Source of the DNA: Eutreptiella sp. 'Long Island Sound 2002'
Taxonomy: Eukaryota > Euglenozoa > Euglenophyceae > Eutreptiales > Eutreptiaceae
Assembly: GCA_964036045.1 (NCBI GenBank)
Contig: OZ038378.1
Span: forward strand, 58,751,408-58,815,407
Direction: 5' to 3'
Length of the DNA: 64,000 nt
Shown here: positions 51,421-62,352 of the stretch, piece after piece
Layout: each line of letters opens with the position of its first letter
Position numbering within the stretch: the stretch's first letter is position 1
Notes under the pieces: generated by a model
The model's database searches: none
Told to the model about the DNA's origin: nothing
Seen by the model: only the letters and a program-made list of their open reading frames with translations
Position numbers and translations under genes: made by a program

Positions 51421-52030
51421 GGGCCTGGTTGGGGGTGAGGGTGTCGTGGTCTTGGTATGCCCGGCAAATGATGTAGCCTCGTTGGGTGTTGCGGTGCGGG
51501 GTCTTGGTCTGGGCTTGCTGGATGGATAGGGTGGTCTTGATGTCCTCCGCTGCTCGTTGGTTTATGGGTGTGGCGTACGCCCATAATCCCGGGGTGTGTA
51601 TGCCGTGTGGTGCTCCGCCTACTCCTCGTATTGGGTGTAGGGTGTGGTGGGTGCGCGTGAGCCCTAGGTGTCCTCGGAGGAGGTCCCCCCGGATGTCCTC
51701 CCACCGTTGCTGCCAGGTGTGTGTGTGGTCGTTGGGGTTGGGGTAGTTGATGAGGATGGCTTGCCATGGGGTGGGGCCTGGATGTACCGCCATAGGTGCC
51801 AACGATGCTTGCGGGGGTATGTGGACGGCGTGGGCAGGGGCTGCTGTTACGGGGTCTCCCTCCGTTGGTGTGATTGTGGCATCCCCTTGGACGGTGAAGA
51901 GGAAGTAGTGACGGCCCGTCGGTAGTGCCCAGGTGGTGGTAGGCTCGGTGATCGAGTGGAGGGAAATGGCCTGGAGCCCCGGTGTGACTTCGTCCCATCG
52001 GAGTGTGCCGTTGTGGACCGCGCATTCCCG
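51356..52030 (-). pseudogene. LINE B N-terminal region I, cupin-like pattern
   Basis: The open frame begins in the target duplication (its ATG at 52036) and continues RECAVHNGTLRWDEVTPGL, then TGRHYFLFTVQGDATITPTE and APAHAVHIPPQASLAPMAVH. The succession G-x-HYFLFTVQG-x-ATITPTEG...AHAVHIPPQ is reminiscent of the double-stranded beta-helix (cupin) fold. It lacks the usual metal-binding His pattern, so this is only a resemblance. The second half (RTHHTLHPIRGVGGAPHGIH, GYIICRAYQDHDTLTPNQ) is unassigned. Confidence 0.35.
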
Positions 52031-52088
52031 TGGCATGAAAACCTCAGCAAATTTGACCTGTCTGTCACGTACATTCCAGGTTGCTGCA
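52031..52088 (+). pseudogene. Continuation of the gypsy pol relic, with right target duplication
   Basis: TGGCATGAAAACCTCAG (52031-52047) is the second target duplication. With the following bases the plus strand reads WHE(S/N)LSKFDLSVTYIPG, the gypsy RNase H signature W-x-x-x-LS-x-F-D-x-x-x-x-YIPG that continues from 36972. The relic is ended at 52088 by the (GTAG)n tail of B copy 4. Confidence 0.7.
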
Positions 52089-53943
52089 GGTAGGTAGGTA
52101 GGTACACTCGGTTGTGGAGATGCGCCTCATGGTTCCTGCTGGCGTCGCCGCGATGACGTACACGAAGATGATCCGGTTTGAAGGGGGGAGGCGGCTGATA
52201 TCTTTCTAGACCTCACTGTTGGACCTCAACAAAGCACCCCCGGGCAACACGGGGAGGGCTAATTGCTGCCGGTGTGACGAACGTGCCACCCTGGGAAGGT
52301 GTGCCCCCGTGCTTGCGCATGTCCCCTCCTATTTTGGCGGAACCCTAAGTGTTAACCGGACTTCCTGGCGTACCCCGATCCCAAGGCATGCCAGCGGCGT
52401 GGTCTTGGTACATGGGTTCTGAGGTGCTTGGGTGTCGCATGCTCCGCCTCAAGTCCCAAAGCAGCACTGGCCTTAGGTTGCAGCTTTACCCCCGTCTCTT
52501 GATCTCGTCCTGCCTCAGTGTCCTGGCTATGGACACTGGGTTTCCTACTGATGTTTGGCGCACGCGCTTTGGCTTGCAGCTTGCCGTTTTCTTGCCCTTG
52601 CTGATTAGCGTCGGTGTTACGCGTCCCCGCGTTTGGGTTTCGCCTTCTCTTTGCCAATTCTCGCCGCGGGTTGCAGTTTGTGGTGGCGGTACGGGTTTTG
52701 CCTTTATCCCGCCTTTTTGGTTGGGGTTCGCGGTGCGTGCCTTTGGGTGCGGGTTGCAGGGTGGGTGTTGGGTGTGTGAGGGCACCGGTGTCGCCCCTGT
52801 TCAGCCTTTCTTCGCTGGGGCTTGCTTTCCGTGTCTGGGTATGCATTCGGACGTAACCTCTCCTTTCTTAGCTGGGTTTGTCGTATGTTTGTGTGGGCAT
52901 GGGTATCCACTGTACCCGGCAAATCCTGGCCTGGTTTTGTGGCGCGTGGTCCGGTTTGGGTTTTGCCTGAAGCCCGCCTGTTGTGGGTGGTCTGGGTCTG
53001 TCGGTTGGTGTGTCCCGCCCTTCCTGGCTGGGGTGTTTGACTTCTTGTTTGGGCTGGCCGGTCCCTCGCCGGTCCTGGTGGAGAGTCCTGTCGGGTGCGG
53101 TGGTGCCTCACCGATCCTAGTGGAGGGCCCTCTGGTTGTCTGTCCTTGCCCCCCTCAGGGGGCTGCCAGCGTCTGAGGGTTAGGCTGACAGTTAGTGTGT
53201 GGGGGGCTGCTGTGTTGTAGTGTTTCGTGCAGGTGGCTGTTTTTCCCTCACTATTTGGGTGAGACGTGGTTTGATCTGGTTGGGCCGACGGTTAGCGTTC
53301 TATGGGTTTGTCCTTTCTGTACTCCCTGGCCCGGCGTGCAGTGGCGGCGGCAAGGGTCAGCTTGCCGGGTTAGCTGTGGGTTCCTCGCACAGGGGCTCTC
53401 TGCAAGGTCAGGTTATTTCGTTGGCTGGTGGCGGGTGGGTGTGGCTCGGTGTGGTGGATGTGGCTCGCTTGGTCCATGTTGTGGCGAGCCTGGGTGGGCA
53501 TGTTTGCCTGGTACGGCGGGCGTGTGTCTGTGGAAGTGCCCTCCCTTGGGGCCTGTGCTTTGGTGTGGTGGTGTTCGATGCTCTCTCGGGGGCATCTCCC
53601 CCAGGAGTGTGCCAGGCTTAGCGAGGTGGGGTGCCGTGACCCCGTCAGCTTGGTTTGATCTCCTTCCGTGGATGTTCAACTTTTTTTCTGTGCCCGTGTC
53701 GTTCCTTGTTCCGGTATTTTGGCCCTTTCCATTTCCCTCTGCTGGTGTTACTACCCTTGTGCCCGTGTGGTGCATCTCTCGGTGCACGGTTGCCGGACCG
53801 GTGCCTGGTCGTTGGGCCAAGGTGGTGATATTTTGGCCGCGCGGCGTTGTCAGTGCCCCGCTTCGTGGGTTTACCCCTCTCACACTGTGCAGGGGCCGGT
53901 GGTTGGTTGGCGTAAAGGGTGCGCTGGATGCGGCTCGTGTGGT

Positions 53944-53951
53944 GTCGGTTC
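53944..53951. repeat. 8-bp target duplication of the hAT-type element, left
   Basis: GTCGGTTC, compared with CTCGGTTC at 56007-56014 (7 of 8 identical). Confidence 0.65.
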
Positions 53952-56006
53952 TAGTGTTTGGAATGAGAAAAAATATTCTCGAAAAAAGTGAAACGAGACA
54001 AAATAATCGCTCATTTCATATGAAACGAGAACAAAAAATCGCTCATTTCATGAAAAACACCCTGTTCTTCGAGAAAATGAGAAACTGGCATCCAAATCAA
54101 TCACACCGCGATGCTTCAGGCTCAACAATCAGCTCCCTCAAGCACTCTTTGTGTTTTTGACAGTATCGTGTTGGGGTATTTGCAATCTTGTATTTCCTAG
54201 AGGCTTTTGGATGGTTGCTGTTATTGCCTAGAGCTTTTAAAAAGTACACAAGGCCCCGGCCTGATACAACATCTGCAGGAGGTCACAGGCAGAGGTCAGC
54301 GTTGATAGTCGCGGATGCATTGCGCCTGTAGGATTTGGGATTATTTGGGTTTCATGTTTTTGATATTTGCTGTGATTAATTGTTGTTATATGTTTGTATG
54401 TGTTTATCATTATCGATTACTGTCACTTCAGGGTTTGTTTGTATAGCATGATTTGCTATTATGCGCGCTCTGTTGCATGGTAGCATCGTCACGTTGAGGT
54501 TCTGCGAGTATGGGATTGCCATCCAAGGAGTCCGAGTCGTTCGTTCTAGCGCCGTTTGTTCAAGCGTCGCAGGCGTTAGTGCTTCTGTGCTTCCAGCGAG
54601 ATCTTACAGCGAGATGTTAAGAACAGGACGTCCAGTCTCACTTCTCTGTTTTATCTTTTGAAGATGCGTCCACAGCAAGCTGAGAACGCTTCACCGTACT
54701 CACTCCGAAGTTGCTGCGACCTGATGTGCCTGGTTTTGTTCTTCGCAGCCACTGTCGTGTTCGGATTCACGTGATTTTTGGTGTCTTTGCTCTGCTCTTT
54801 TTGACCCCTTACGCGTAGAACTGTGCTTTGCGAGATCTTCGGTGAAACCTGCAGCTCAAGTACGGGCCATCTGGGTTTGCCGGTTGTTCGCTGAGGAGTT
54901 CTTCAACTCCTACACCTTGAACGACACTGTCAGCAGCAGGTAGTAGTTTTCGTGCAAGTTTTATTGAGCAGTCTCCTTGAGCAGCAGCGAGTGGAAAAGG
55001 AGCTCGACGTGAAGGCGGCTTCTTCTTTGTCGCTCGGCGCTCCATCTTCTTGGGGCCAGCCGCTTCAAAGTTTACATGACAACTGATCTTCTTTACAGAC
55101 TTGATTCTGCTGCCTGGAAACCTTCCAAGAACGAACTTCTGAGACAAGAGTACTGTTGTGAGTGTGTGTCTCTGCGTGCGTGCGTTTGCGCATGCTTGTA
55201 ACAGCTAGTGATTGAATTTACACCTGTAAAAAACAGGTGTGGCCCTGTGAGGCCCAACAGGACTCCGAAGTGTGCCTTTTTGGCCTGCCTGTGGCACAAT
55301 GATATGCGCCTTTGCTTCAGTTTTCACCCTCACTGTTGCATGTTCAAGCTCAGGGTTCTGTGCGCTGTTGGGTAATGACAGTTTTGTTTTTTTTCTCACA
55401 GAATGACGTCGACTTATATATATGTGGCTCTGCTAGCCCTTTGTGAGAGCCTTTGATTCTGTTTGTACATTAGTGTGAAAGGCTGCAGTGTCACTCTTCG
55501 AGTGGATCTTCCTCGGTGTTTGGGCTTGTTTGGGAACGCATACAGAGATGTTTCAGCACTTCAAATGCTCTTTTTTTAGTTTGAATGCCTGCTGCCGTTT
55601 TGATTTTTTTTTGATGTTTCAAAACTTCTTTTGAATGCAAAACCAGCAGGAGGTTTCAGCCCAAGTAGGAAAACAATCATTGGAGGTACTGCAGTCTTTT
55701 CAAAACCAGCATGGAGGTTTTATATAACGAAACCACTTCTAACTTCGTATGGCCGCATTGACCAAAATGTGTATTCAACGGGTACCATTCATGCTAGGAG
55801 GTGCACTCATTGCCGCCTAGAGATAACATCAACAATGCCTCGTTGTTTTTTGGTAACATCACCTATGTCAAGACATATCGAAAAAAATGAAACGACAAAC
55901 AAAAGTCGCCCATTTCATATGAAACGAAAAGAAAAATCGTTCATTGAAACAAGAAAAAAAAATCGCTCATCTCATTTTGGCAAAAAAAGTCTCATTCCAA
56001 ACACTA
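53952..56006. mobile_element. hAT-type non-autonomous DNA transposon (2055 bp)
   Basis: Terminal inverted repeats TAGTGTTTGGAATGAG and CTCATTCCAAACACTA are perfect over 16 bp and fit the hAT consensus (YA-x-x-G start, 8-bp target duplication). Subterminal copies of TCGCTCATTTCAT and the palindrome TTTCATATGAAA occur at both ends (about 54005-54050 and 55900-55975), as transposase-binding repeats often do. No transposase ORF. Much of the interior is a degraded copy of element S. Confidence 0.75.
54274..55740 (+). mobile_element. Degraded copy of element S inside the hAT element
   Basis: Begins TGCAGGAGGTCACAGGC as the terminal repeat of S (54274-54475, internally deleted) and continues with CATGGTAGCATCGTC, the presumed primer-binding site. 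Similarity reappears at 55420-55740 (matching 28140-28400). The middle, including the Cys-rich ORF, is diverged beyond recognition by eye, and no right terminal repeat is seen. Confidence 0.55.
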
Positions 56007-56340
56007 CTCGGTTCTGGATGGGCCAGCCGGCTCAACTTAGCGGACTTGTGCCCTTGGGGCTGCCCCTCTTTGAGGCCTGTGCCCTGGTGCGCTGCTGTCC
56101 TGTCGGAGGCCTTTCTCTCTTAGAGTGTAGTGGTTCTCGCGTGGCGGGCTGGCCCGCGCTGACTCGTTGCGCGGTTGTGGGGCGCTGTCAATCCCTCTTC
56201 GGCGCTTCCCCCCTGCATGGGTGTTTGCCTTGGTTCCTGTTGAAGCGGTACCCAGAACCTATGGTTCATGGCCCAGAGGCCTGTGAGCCATCACACCCGT
56301 GCGGAAGCCGTTGACACCGGCTGTCAGCTGGATATCCCTG

Positions 56341-59300
56341 TCCTCTAATTCGCGAGATCTGCAATCCGATCCATAACCATTCAATCAAAGTACCATTACC
56401 ATAGTTTTGTTGTCTTGGTCGATTTTTGGTTAGAAATCGGTGAAATACCCAATTTGTACCGCGATTTCCAATTGTCGTGAGATCGCCGCCTGTTGTCGCC
56501 TCTTCGCGCTCTTTCGTCGCTTCTCTGTGGCGAGTTTTGTGAGGGATTTTTCTCGAGCTCCTTTGAGGTTCTAGAGGAACTTAAGGGCTGGATCTAGAGG
56601 GTTTTCCTTGTACTTTCATCTGGTGTGTTCACCAGAATTTTTCGCCGTTGCGTCTGAGAGAAAATCAGCGCGCATGCTTTTCCGTCGATCGCTCGAACTC
56701 ATGGTTCTCAAGGACGATGAGTTCGGACGGAACCCTACGTTCCCCCCCTATGCTTTTCATCCATGCCCCTTTCACCTGGGCATATCACTTTGTATAGGGA
56801 AGCGGGCAATAGGGATGTTTTAGGCAGCGTATGGGTGTTGTAAACCCAAGTCATTTGCGTGCGCAAACGCTAACTTTGTGGCCTTGTGAGCATGAAGTCA
56901 CAAGACCAAAAGCTCTAGGCCATTTTCGTTTTTTGAGCCAACTCAACAATGGTCCCACGCAATTCAATGCACACCAAAACTCATATTTTGAAAAAGGGCA
57001 AGTTTTGGTCGAAAATTAGGCCAAAATGGTCCATTCCCCGAGGCTCGTACTCAAAGCATATGGTGAGTTGAGCCTCGAAGCAAGATAATATGTAAAGTGG
57101 AGACCACGCAGATCATCGTGGATGGCTTGGTTGATTTTTGCAACCTTGTCCTCCATTTTTTTTCTAACGTCGCCTTGTGAGCACGCGTGCCAAACTGCCT
57201 CTTTGCACGCGCGCTCACATTCAAACACTAATGACACGAGTGAGCGGAGACAATCTAACCATATTGTGCATATTTGATAGCACGTACTATGGGCCTACTC
57301 AAAGAATGCTTACTCATATTTTTGTTCCTCAATGACCACAAGATATGTACATACCAATATTGCCGATATATGCATTTTTTCGCATAAATAGTGTGCTTCA
57401 AAGATTTGGGTGTTAAAAATGCTTTCATTATGCTTTGTACCCCAACCCTTGTTGCAAAAGGGAGGCAAAGCTTCGGTTTGCATCAATGCAAAAGCCCGAG
57501 GCTCATTTCTCTTGTGATACGGAGATACGATTTTTTGAGTGACCACTTTTGAGTGAATTTTGGCCGTTTTGCCTAGAATGGCCACAAACCTCATCTCCCC
57601 CTTAATGTTCGGCCCGAGGTTGCGTGCGCCACTTGACCAAGGATAAGGGCGACTCGGAGAGGGCACATAAACCCGCATCGAATGGGGTGTTTCCCCATGT
57701 GGCCTCTCCTCTTGAAGGGAGAGTTGTGAGTCACCGAATTTGGGGCATGTTGCCATTCTGCCCCATTCGTGTGTCATTTCCCCCCAAAGAGGAAAAATAG
57801 CTAGAGGCGACCATGAAGGTTGGCAAGTGGCATAAGCTGGAACCTAAGTCCCATGTGTCTTTAGCATCTTTGGTTGGAAGGATCCTCGTCTTGGCCATGG
57901 AGATATGGAATCATGAGTGCGGGCACTTTTGGCCAAATTTCGCTGTTTTTGCCATTGTATGCCATATTGGAACTACCATATCTCCATGAGACAAGGGACC
58001 TAGCCAGGAAGAGAGGTGCAAATATTGTAGCAGATGACCAAGGGCTGAACACTATTGAGTTTTGTATTTGCTCCTCCAGCTCATCCGGAGTTATTCAACT
58101 CTTGGTGCGATCCGTGATGCCCCCCTTTGCACCGAATGCTGCTCTCTGCCCCATCTGTGTGTTCATCCCCTTGGTGAACGGTAAGCAGCCAGTGTGACAG
58201 CAAGCCGAATCCCCAGGCATGGGACCAATGGGGGTATCAAGGGTCGTGAATCGAGGCTTGGCACGACGAGATCGCCAAGGTTTCCTACCCTGGAGGGTCG
58301 CCCGAGACGGCCAATTTTGCCATTTTGGCAGTTGTGGACCCAGTTTGGGTCATCACCAGGCCTATGCCCATGGAGATCCTTGAGAGCCAAGTACATGTGG
58401 GTCTCTGTCAAACTTCCAGTCAATTGCATCTGGAATGGCAGATCTGATCTCCATGCCGGCATGGAGATATACTATTGGGGATACCCCCGTCTTTGGCTCA
58501 TTTTGAGGAGCCAAAATGACCCTTTTTTGGGACCCCAATTTCAACCCCCCGTGTGGTCAATTGGCGGCCCCATATCTCTCTGCCCATGGTAAGCCCGGAC
58601 CTGATTTCACGTTGTGCACCTGAATATGGGTCCAAGGTCCTGCCTCGCATCCTGTGAGCCATTGCCCTTGCTCTGGCCGCGTGATCTACCAGTGGGGATG
58701 ACTCCAATTCTGATGATTTTGGCATCATGACCCCACGTGGCAAAGCCGTGGCGCCCTGATGCCGAGACGTCAGAGGGAACCTGGTTGGATGAAAGATCCA
58801 GAGAGTTTCCTACTTGAAGGACATAGGGTCAGTCGCCTCGTCCCTACCTCTGGATGGTCCACACAAGGGGTCATTTTTGGAGTTTTTTGAGCTAATATCA
58901 GTTTGGGCTGAAACAGCCCATTTTCAGCTACCAACTCCTAGGGGATAATGGCCGGGCCTTGTCCCTGGCTAAAAAGGGAAGTTGGGACCTGCCGTTGAGG
59001 GACCCTGAGGAGCTATCGTCAATTGTCCTTGGAACTTCTTGGTTCCCAAGAACTCGCCTGTGGCTGGGCGGGACACCCTCCCCTATGGGCAGGGTCTCAG
59101 GGTCCGGACTAAGCAGGGCATGGGTTGCGTTTGAGCCCCCGCCCCCGCAGGCCCGTGAGAGGGTGGGACCTGGGATGGGGATACGAGTTGGGACTGAGTA
59201 TCAATTGTCCTGTGATGCCCTTACTTCAGTCCAGTCTTAACCCCATGTGTACATATCTTGATGTGTTGCTGTACATATTTTTGTTCCCTGGCAAGGATCC

Positions 59301-59341
59301 TGAAACGCTTTGTCACATGACACGAGCATGAGGATGCCCTT
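56341..59341. other. 3 kb without recognisable gene
   Basis: Moderate GC, with no long credible ORF on either strand. Repeated near-copies of phrases such as CCATGGAGAT and TTTGGCCAAA/CCATTTTGGC (about 57890-57960, 58310-58380, 58450-58470) hint at internal duplication. It could be the long terminal repeat or leader of the plus-strand element V, but I found no second copy, so this remains open. The short frames at 57016-57237 and 57310-57777 (minus) have no recognised family. Confidence 0.4.
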
Positions 59342-59731
59342 GTGAGCGCAGTGCTTTGCCCTGCTTGCTTGCTTGTGCGCGTTCGCCGCAGGGTTCCGTG
59401 GCCAGGCCCCCCACAAGAACACGTCAAAAGCTTTCCACCGCCGCGGGGCTACCCATCCCTCGCGTGCCACTCGGGGCCGCCTGAACCCCGAGCACCACAG
59501 GCTTCGCGGCGCCGCACGGAGCATCGCCCCGAGCGTCAGCAGCAGCATCGAGTCCGTGAAGGAGGTGTAGCGACCGGAACTCCGACGTCAGCGAATTCCT
59601 TCGGCCGACCAGTACCGGCCGCACTCCCAGCTGCATCACCCACCTCCACAACCACCATCGGGTGTCCGGGTCCCAGCCCTGTAGATAGAGTGGACCGCAA
59701 CAACCGCTTCAACAGCCACCTCCAGGACTAG
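59342..59731 (+). other. Leader region of V with a Pro/Arg-rich open frame
   Basis: A 129-codon frame of Pro/Arg/Ala-rich composition ending RVDRNNRFNSHLQD, followed within 25 bp by the ATG of the next frame. It may be 5' untranslated sequence or a short N-terminal coding piece; composition alone does not decide. Confidence 0.3.
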
Positions 59732-59754
59732 CCCATCGAGGGGAACCAGCGCCG

Positions 59755-60360
59755 ATGGTGAACTGGCAGGAGGCGGGCAAGACGTGGCCTCTGCCCCACC
59801 CCCATACTGTGTACCTACTGCGTGGGTTGGTGTGGGGGCAGCACTACCGCCACAGCAACCCCCAGTGCGAGGGCGGCATGCCCGGCAGCTTCGACCTCTG
59901 CGAGGATATGGGCGCCGACCGCCTGCAGGCAGTGAAAGACTGGCTGCGGGTAGAAGGATACGCCTACCACTTCTGCCAGAAGCGCTGGAGGGTCCGTACC
60001 CGCCCAGACAGGCCCGGCGAAGGGCTGCGCCCCGACAGAATTTAGGATGACGAGAACCCCAACGAGTACCCGTCGGGCGCTATGATCAACGTCTCTATAC
60101 GAGACATGATCGAAGAGGGGGAAAAGGGGAAAACCGGGGGACGAGCGTACGATGCAGGGCAGCAACAGCAGCGCGTCAACTGGAAAGGAGAAGCGATCCG
60201 CCGGGGACAAGAAGCAGGACAAGAAATGGCGGGAGTACCAGAAATCCCAGGCCGCCGAAGCTGCCCAAGCCGCGGAGAACGAGACCAAGGGCGGAACCCC
60301 AGCCCCCAGCCCCCAACAGGCCAATGGCGGCCACCACCCCGGCCACACCACCCTTGGTGA
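59755..60360 (+). pseudogene. First coding segment of V, with in-frame TAG
   Basis: From MVNWQEAGKTWPLPHPHTVY the frame is protein-like (YRHSNPQCEGGMPGSFDLCE, YAYHFCQKRWRVRTRPDRPG) up to a TAG at 60043. It continues in the same frame as DDENPNEYPSGAMINVSIRD, MIEEGEKGKTGGRAYD before protein-like sequence moves to the frame starting at 60152. The Cys/His content is modest. No family recognised. The stop could be a true end, with re-start at 60082, or a nonsense mutation. Confidence 0.45.
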
Positions 60361-61285
60361 CTTCCTTGAGGTCGCCAAGAGCACCAAGGCCAAGCCCCGT
60401 CAGCTGCACCTGAGGAAGTCAGGCCCCAGCAGCGATGTGGAGTCAGCCCACCGTGGAAGGATGCCGGCCGACAAGGCCAGCTCCAGCAGCAGCGTCGCCC
60501 CCAACAAAGGGGACGTGGCCCGCGCCTGCGAGCGTGCATGCGGGGTGCCCTGCAACCTTCGGGTTGCCCAGCAACGGGCCACGCAGCAGACCGCTGCCGT
60601 GGAGGGCGCCGTTGGCATCGCCCAGCCGGAGGCTGCAGAGTGGGGCAGAGGCATGGCCTTCCATGCCTCGACCGTGGCGGCCATTGCGGCCGGAGTCACG
60701 GCTGCAGCTGCCCAGGAAGCAGCGGCTGCCCGGGTCAGGAGTGAGGTGGCGGCAGCCGCGCAGGAGGCGGCGGCCGCCCAGGAAGCCCGCTTTGCCCAGG
60801 AGGCCATTGCCCGTAAGGAGGCTGAGGTGAAAGCATTGCAAGAGGCGCTTGCCCAAGAGAGGGCAAGGAAGGAGGCGGAGGAAAGGGCTCACGCCGAAGC
60901 GACGGCCAAGGCCCAAGCGGACGCTGCCAGGAAGGACGCCATCGAGGCCGCGCGGCGGAAGGTCGCTGAGGAGAGGGCCAAGACAGAGGCGGAGCTGGCA
61001 GCGTTAGAAGCTGAGAAGGCTCGGCTGCAGCTGGCTCGGGAAGCCGAGTCTGCCCGTGCCCGAGAAGAGGCCGAAGGGCGTGCTGCTGCAGCCACGGCTG
61101 CCGCAATGGAGGAGGCGGAGGCCAAGCCTCAGCGCGAGACACCCCCAGGGATGATCCAGAGTGGAGACCCTTCGAAAGCTCCTCGAAGGAGACGCCTCCT
61201 CCAAGATGAAGCTGGACCTGGAGGAGGACGACAGTGGCAGCAGTGGGAACAGTGGCCCCACCGCCCACCGACAAGAGAGGGGTAA
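60152..61285 (+). CDS. Ala/Glu-rich coiled-coil segment of V
   Basis: Residues 1-60 are Lys/Gln-rich (KKQDKKWREYQKSQAAEAAQ). About 160-330 form an almost continuous Ala-Glu-Lys-Arg heptad-like helix (EAAAAQEARFAQEAIARKEA, ALQEALAQERARKEAEERAH), a predicted long coiled coil. The last 40 residues overlap the next frame and look non-protein, so translation probably continues in the frame from 61161 after a one-base shift near 61160. The position upstream of a Gag-like ORF suggests a structural role in element V or an unrelated host gene. Confidence 0.5.
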   Translation: MQGSNSSASTGKEKRSAGDKKQDKKWREYQKSQAAEAAQAAENETKGGTPAPSPQQANGGHHPGHTTLGDFLEVAKSTKAKPRQLHLRKSGPSSDVESAHRGRMPADKASSSSSVAPNKGDVARACERACGVPCNLRVAQQRATQQTAAVEGAVGIAQPEAAEWGRGMAFHASTVAAIAAGVTAAAAQEAAAARVRSEVAAAAQEAAAAQEARFAQEAIARKEAEVKALQEALAQERARKEAEERAHAEATAKAQADAARKDAIEAARRKVAEERAKTEAELAALEAEKARLQLAREAESARAREEAEGRAAAATAAAMEEAEAKPQRETPPGMIQSGDPSKAPRRRRLLQDEAGPGGGRQWQQWEQWPHRPPTREG

Positions 61286-62352
61286 GGTGAAGACCCCCGA
61301 GAGGGCACGGAGGCCAGCGGGCGGACATCCCCACGACTCCAACCCCTCCTTCACCGCCAGCGATGGGGACGGACGAGACCGCCGACATCGCCAGGGAATG
61401 GCTGGCGGAGGAGGCGGAGACGTCCCCATGGAGCCGGAGGGTGAGGGTGAGGATCTCCCTCCTCTATACCGGAGTTCTGATTCCACCGCGTACGAGACCG
61501 AGACGGCTGGGTGGGCCGACATGGACGAGGACGAAGATATGGACTTCGGCTACATGGAGAAGCCCCCACCGGGACCCCAAGGCGGAGGCCCGCCGGGGCC
61601 CCCGGGCGGAGGACCATCAAGACCCCCTGGAGGACGTCCTCCAGGTGGACCCCCCGGAGGCGGAACCCCTGGCGGGGGAGGACCCCCTGGACCGGGCGGG
61701 TCCAGCGGAGGCCCTCCCGGAGGACCCCCTCGGGACCCTGACAGCCCAACGAGAGATGATGACCCGGAGGCCACCTGGCGATGGATCGTCTACCTCCGCA
61801 GGAGGGTCCAGGCCCTCGAGCGCGAGGTGGACACGGTGAAAAGCGAGATGGTCCGCATCGTCAGGGTCGCCGCGGGCGCACAAAAGGAGCTGGACATCGC
61901 CAGGACGGAGATGGTCAAGATCGCCAACGTCGCCACCACCGCCCAGAGGGAGCTCAACATCGCCAGGGGCAAGACCAAGCTGCTGAACAAGGTCATCAAC
62001 GGGCTGCAGCAGAGGTTGGACAGGCTGAAAGGCCGTGGGAGTGTCAGCAGCGACCCCCAACCCCTGGAGTCCGGCTCGTCGGACGACGGCTGGGGACCTG
62101 CACCAGCTCCGGGCATAGCCCACGCCCCCGGCAGAGCCCCCAGGAGTCGCCCCAACACCGGAGCCTTATCTCTCAGCGCCCCCTCTCATCACAGCGGGGG
62201 CCGCCGTAACGAACTTGTGCCGCCCGGCAGTGGCAGTGAAGAGTGGGGCGACAAGTGGCTCAGTGCGGAGTACCACAACCGCCGTGCTCCACCGCAGACA
62301 CCGGTACGCCCCCAACGCCCCGCACCGGTCCCAGAGCCAATCCCAATGGCAG
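61161..62352 (+). CDS. Acidic and Pro/Gly-rich segment of V, exon 1
   Basis: METLRKLLEGDASSKMKLDL is followed by an acidic Ser/Glu part, WADMDEDEDMDFGYMEKPPP, a PGGGPPG collagen-like stretch (about residues 135-200), and an amphipathic helix WRWIVYLRRRVQALEREVDT to LNKVINGLQQRLDRLKGRGS (about 205-305). The tail leads to PVPEPIPMAG. A GT at 62353 is taken as the donor. Without splicing the frame runs only 26 codons further before a stop. Splicing to 62969 continues the sense frame without shift. Confidence 0.55.

Larger units (their letters stand above)
36973..52030 (-). mobile_element. LINE family B, copy 3: longest copy, 15,058 bp
   Basis: Bounded by a 17-bp target duplication, with a (CTAC)n 3' tail on the minus strand at 36973. 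Reading 5' to 3': N-terminal barrel-like region (52030-51400), two further conserved regions, APE endonuclease, linker, RT, RNase H, Cys/His region, protease-like domain, Pro-rich region, RS domain, basic tail and a 2.2-kb 3' region. If once a single frame, the polyprotein would exceed 4000 residues. It now has many frameshifts and several stops. The very 5' end may still be truncated, since no untranslated leader is visible. Confidence 0.85.
52089..56340 (-). mobile_element. LINE family B, copy 4: diverged 3' fragment
   Basis: Starts with GGTAGGTAGGTAGGT, the B tail seen from the plus strand. It follows the B 3' region with many changes (GAACC(C)TAAGTGTT, TTTCCTACTG and TGGCTGGG blocks). The fragment resumes after the hAT insertion at 56015 and fades near 56340. 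No coding part remains. It is clearly older than copies 2 and 3. The 5' boundary and its target duplication are not resolved. Confidence 0.6.

Noticed and set aside
56341-59341. Long terminal repeat of element V
   Set aside because: No second copy, no clear TG...CA limits or primer-binding site within the window, so it cannot be supported.
60443-61388. Minus-strand ORFs opposite the V coiled coil
   Set aside because: Shadows of the Ala/Glu-rich plus-strand frame.
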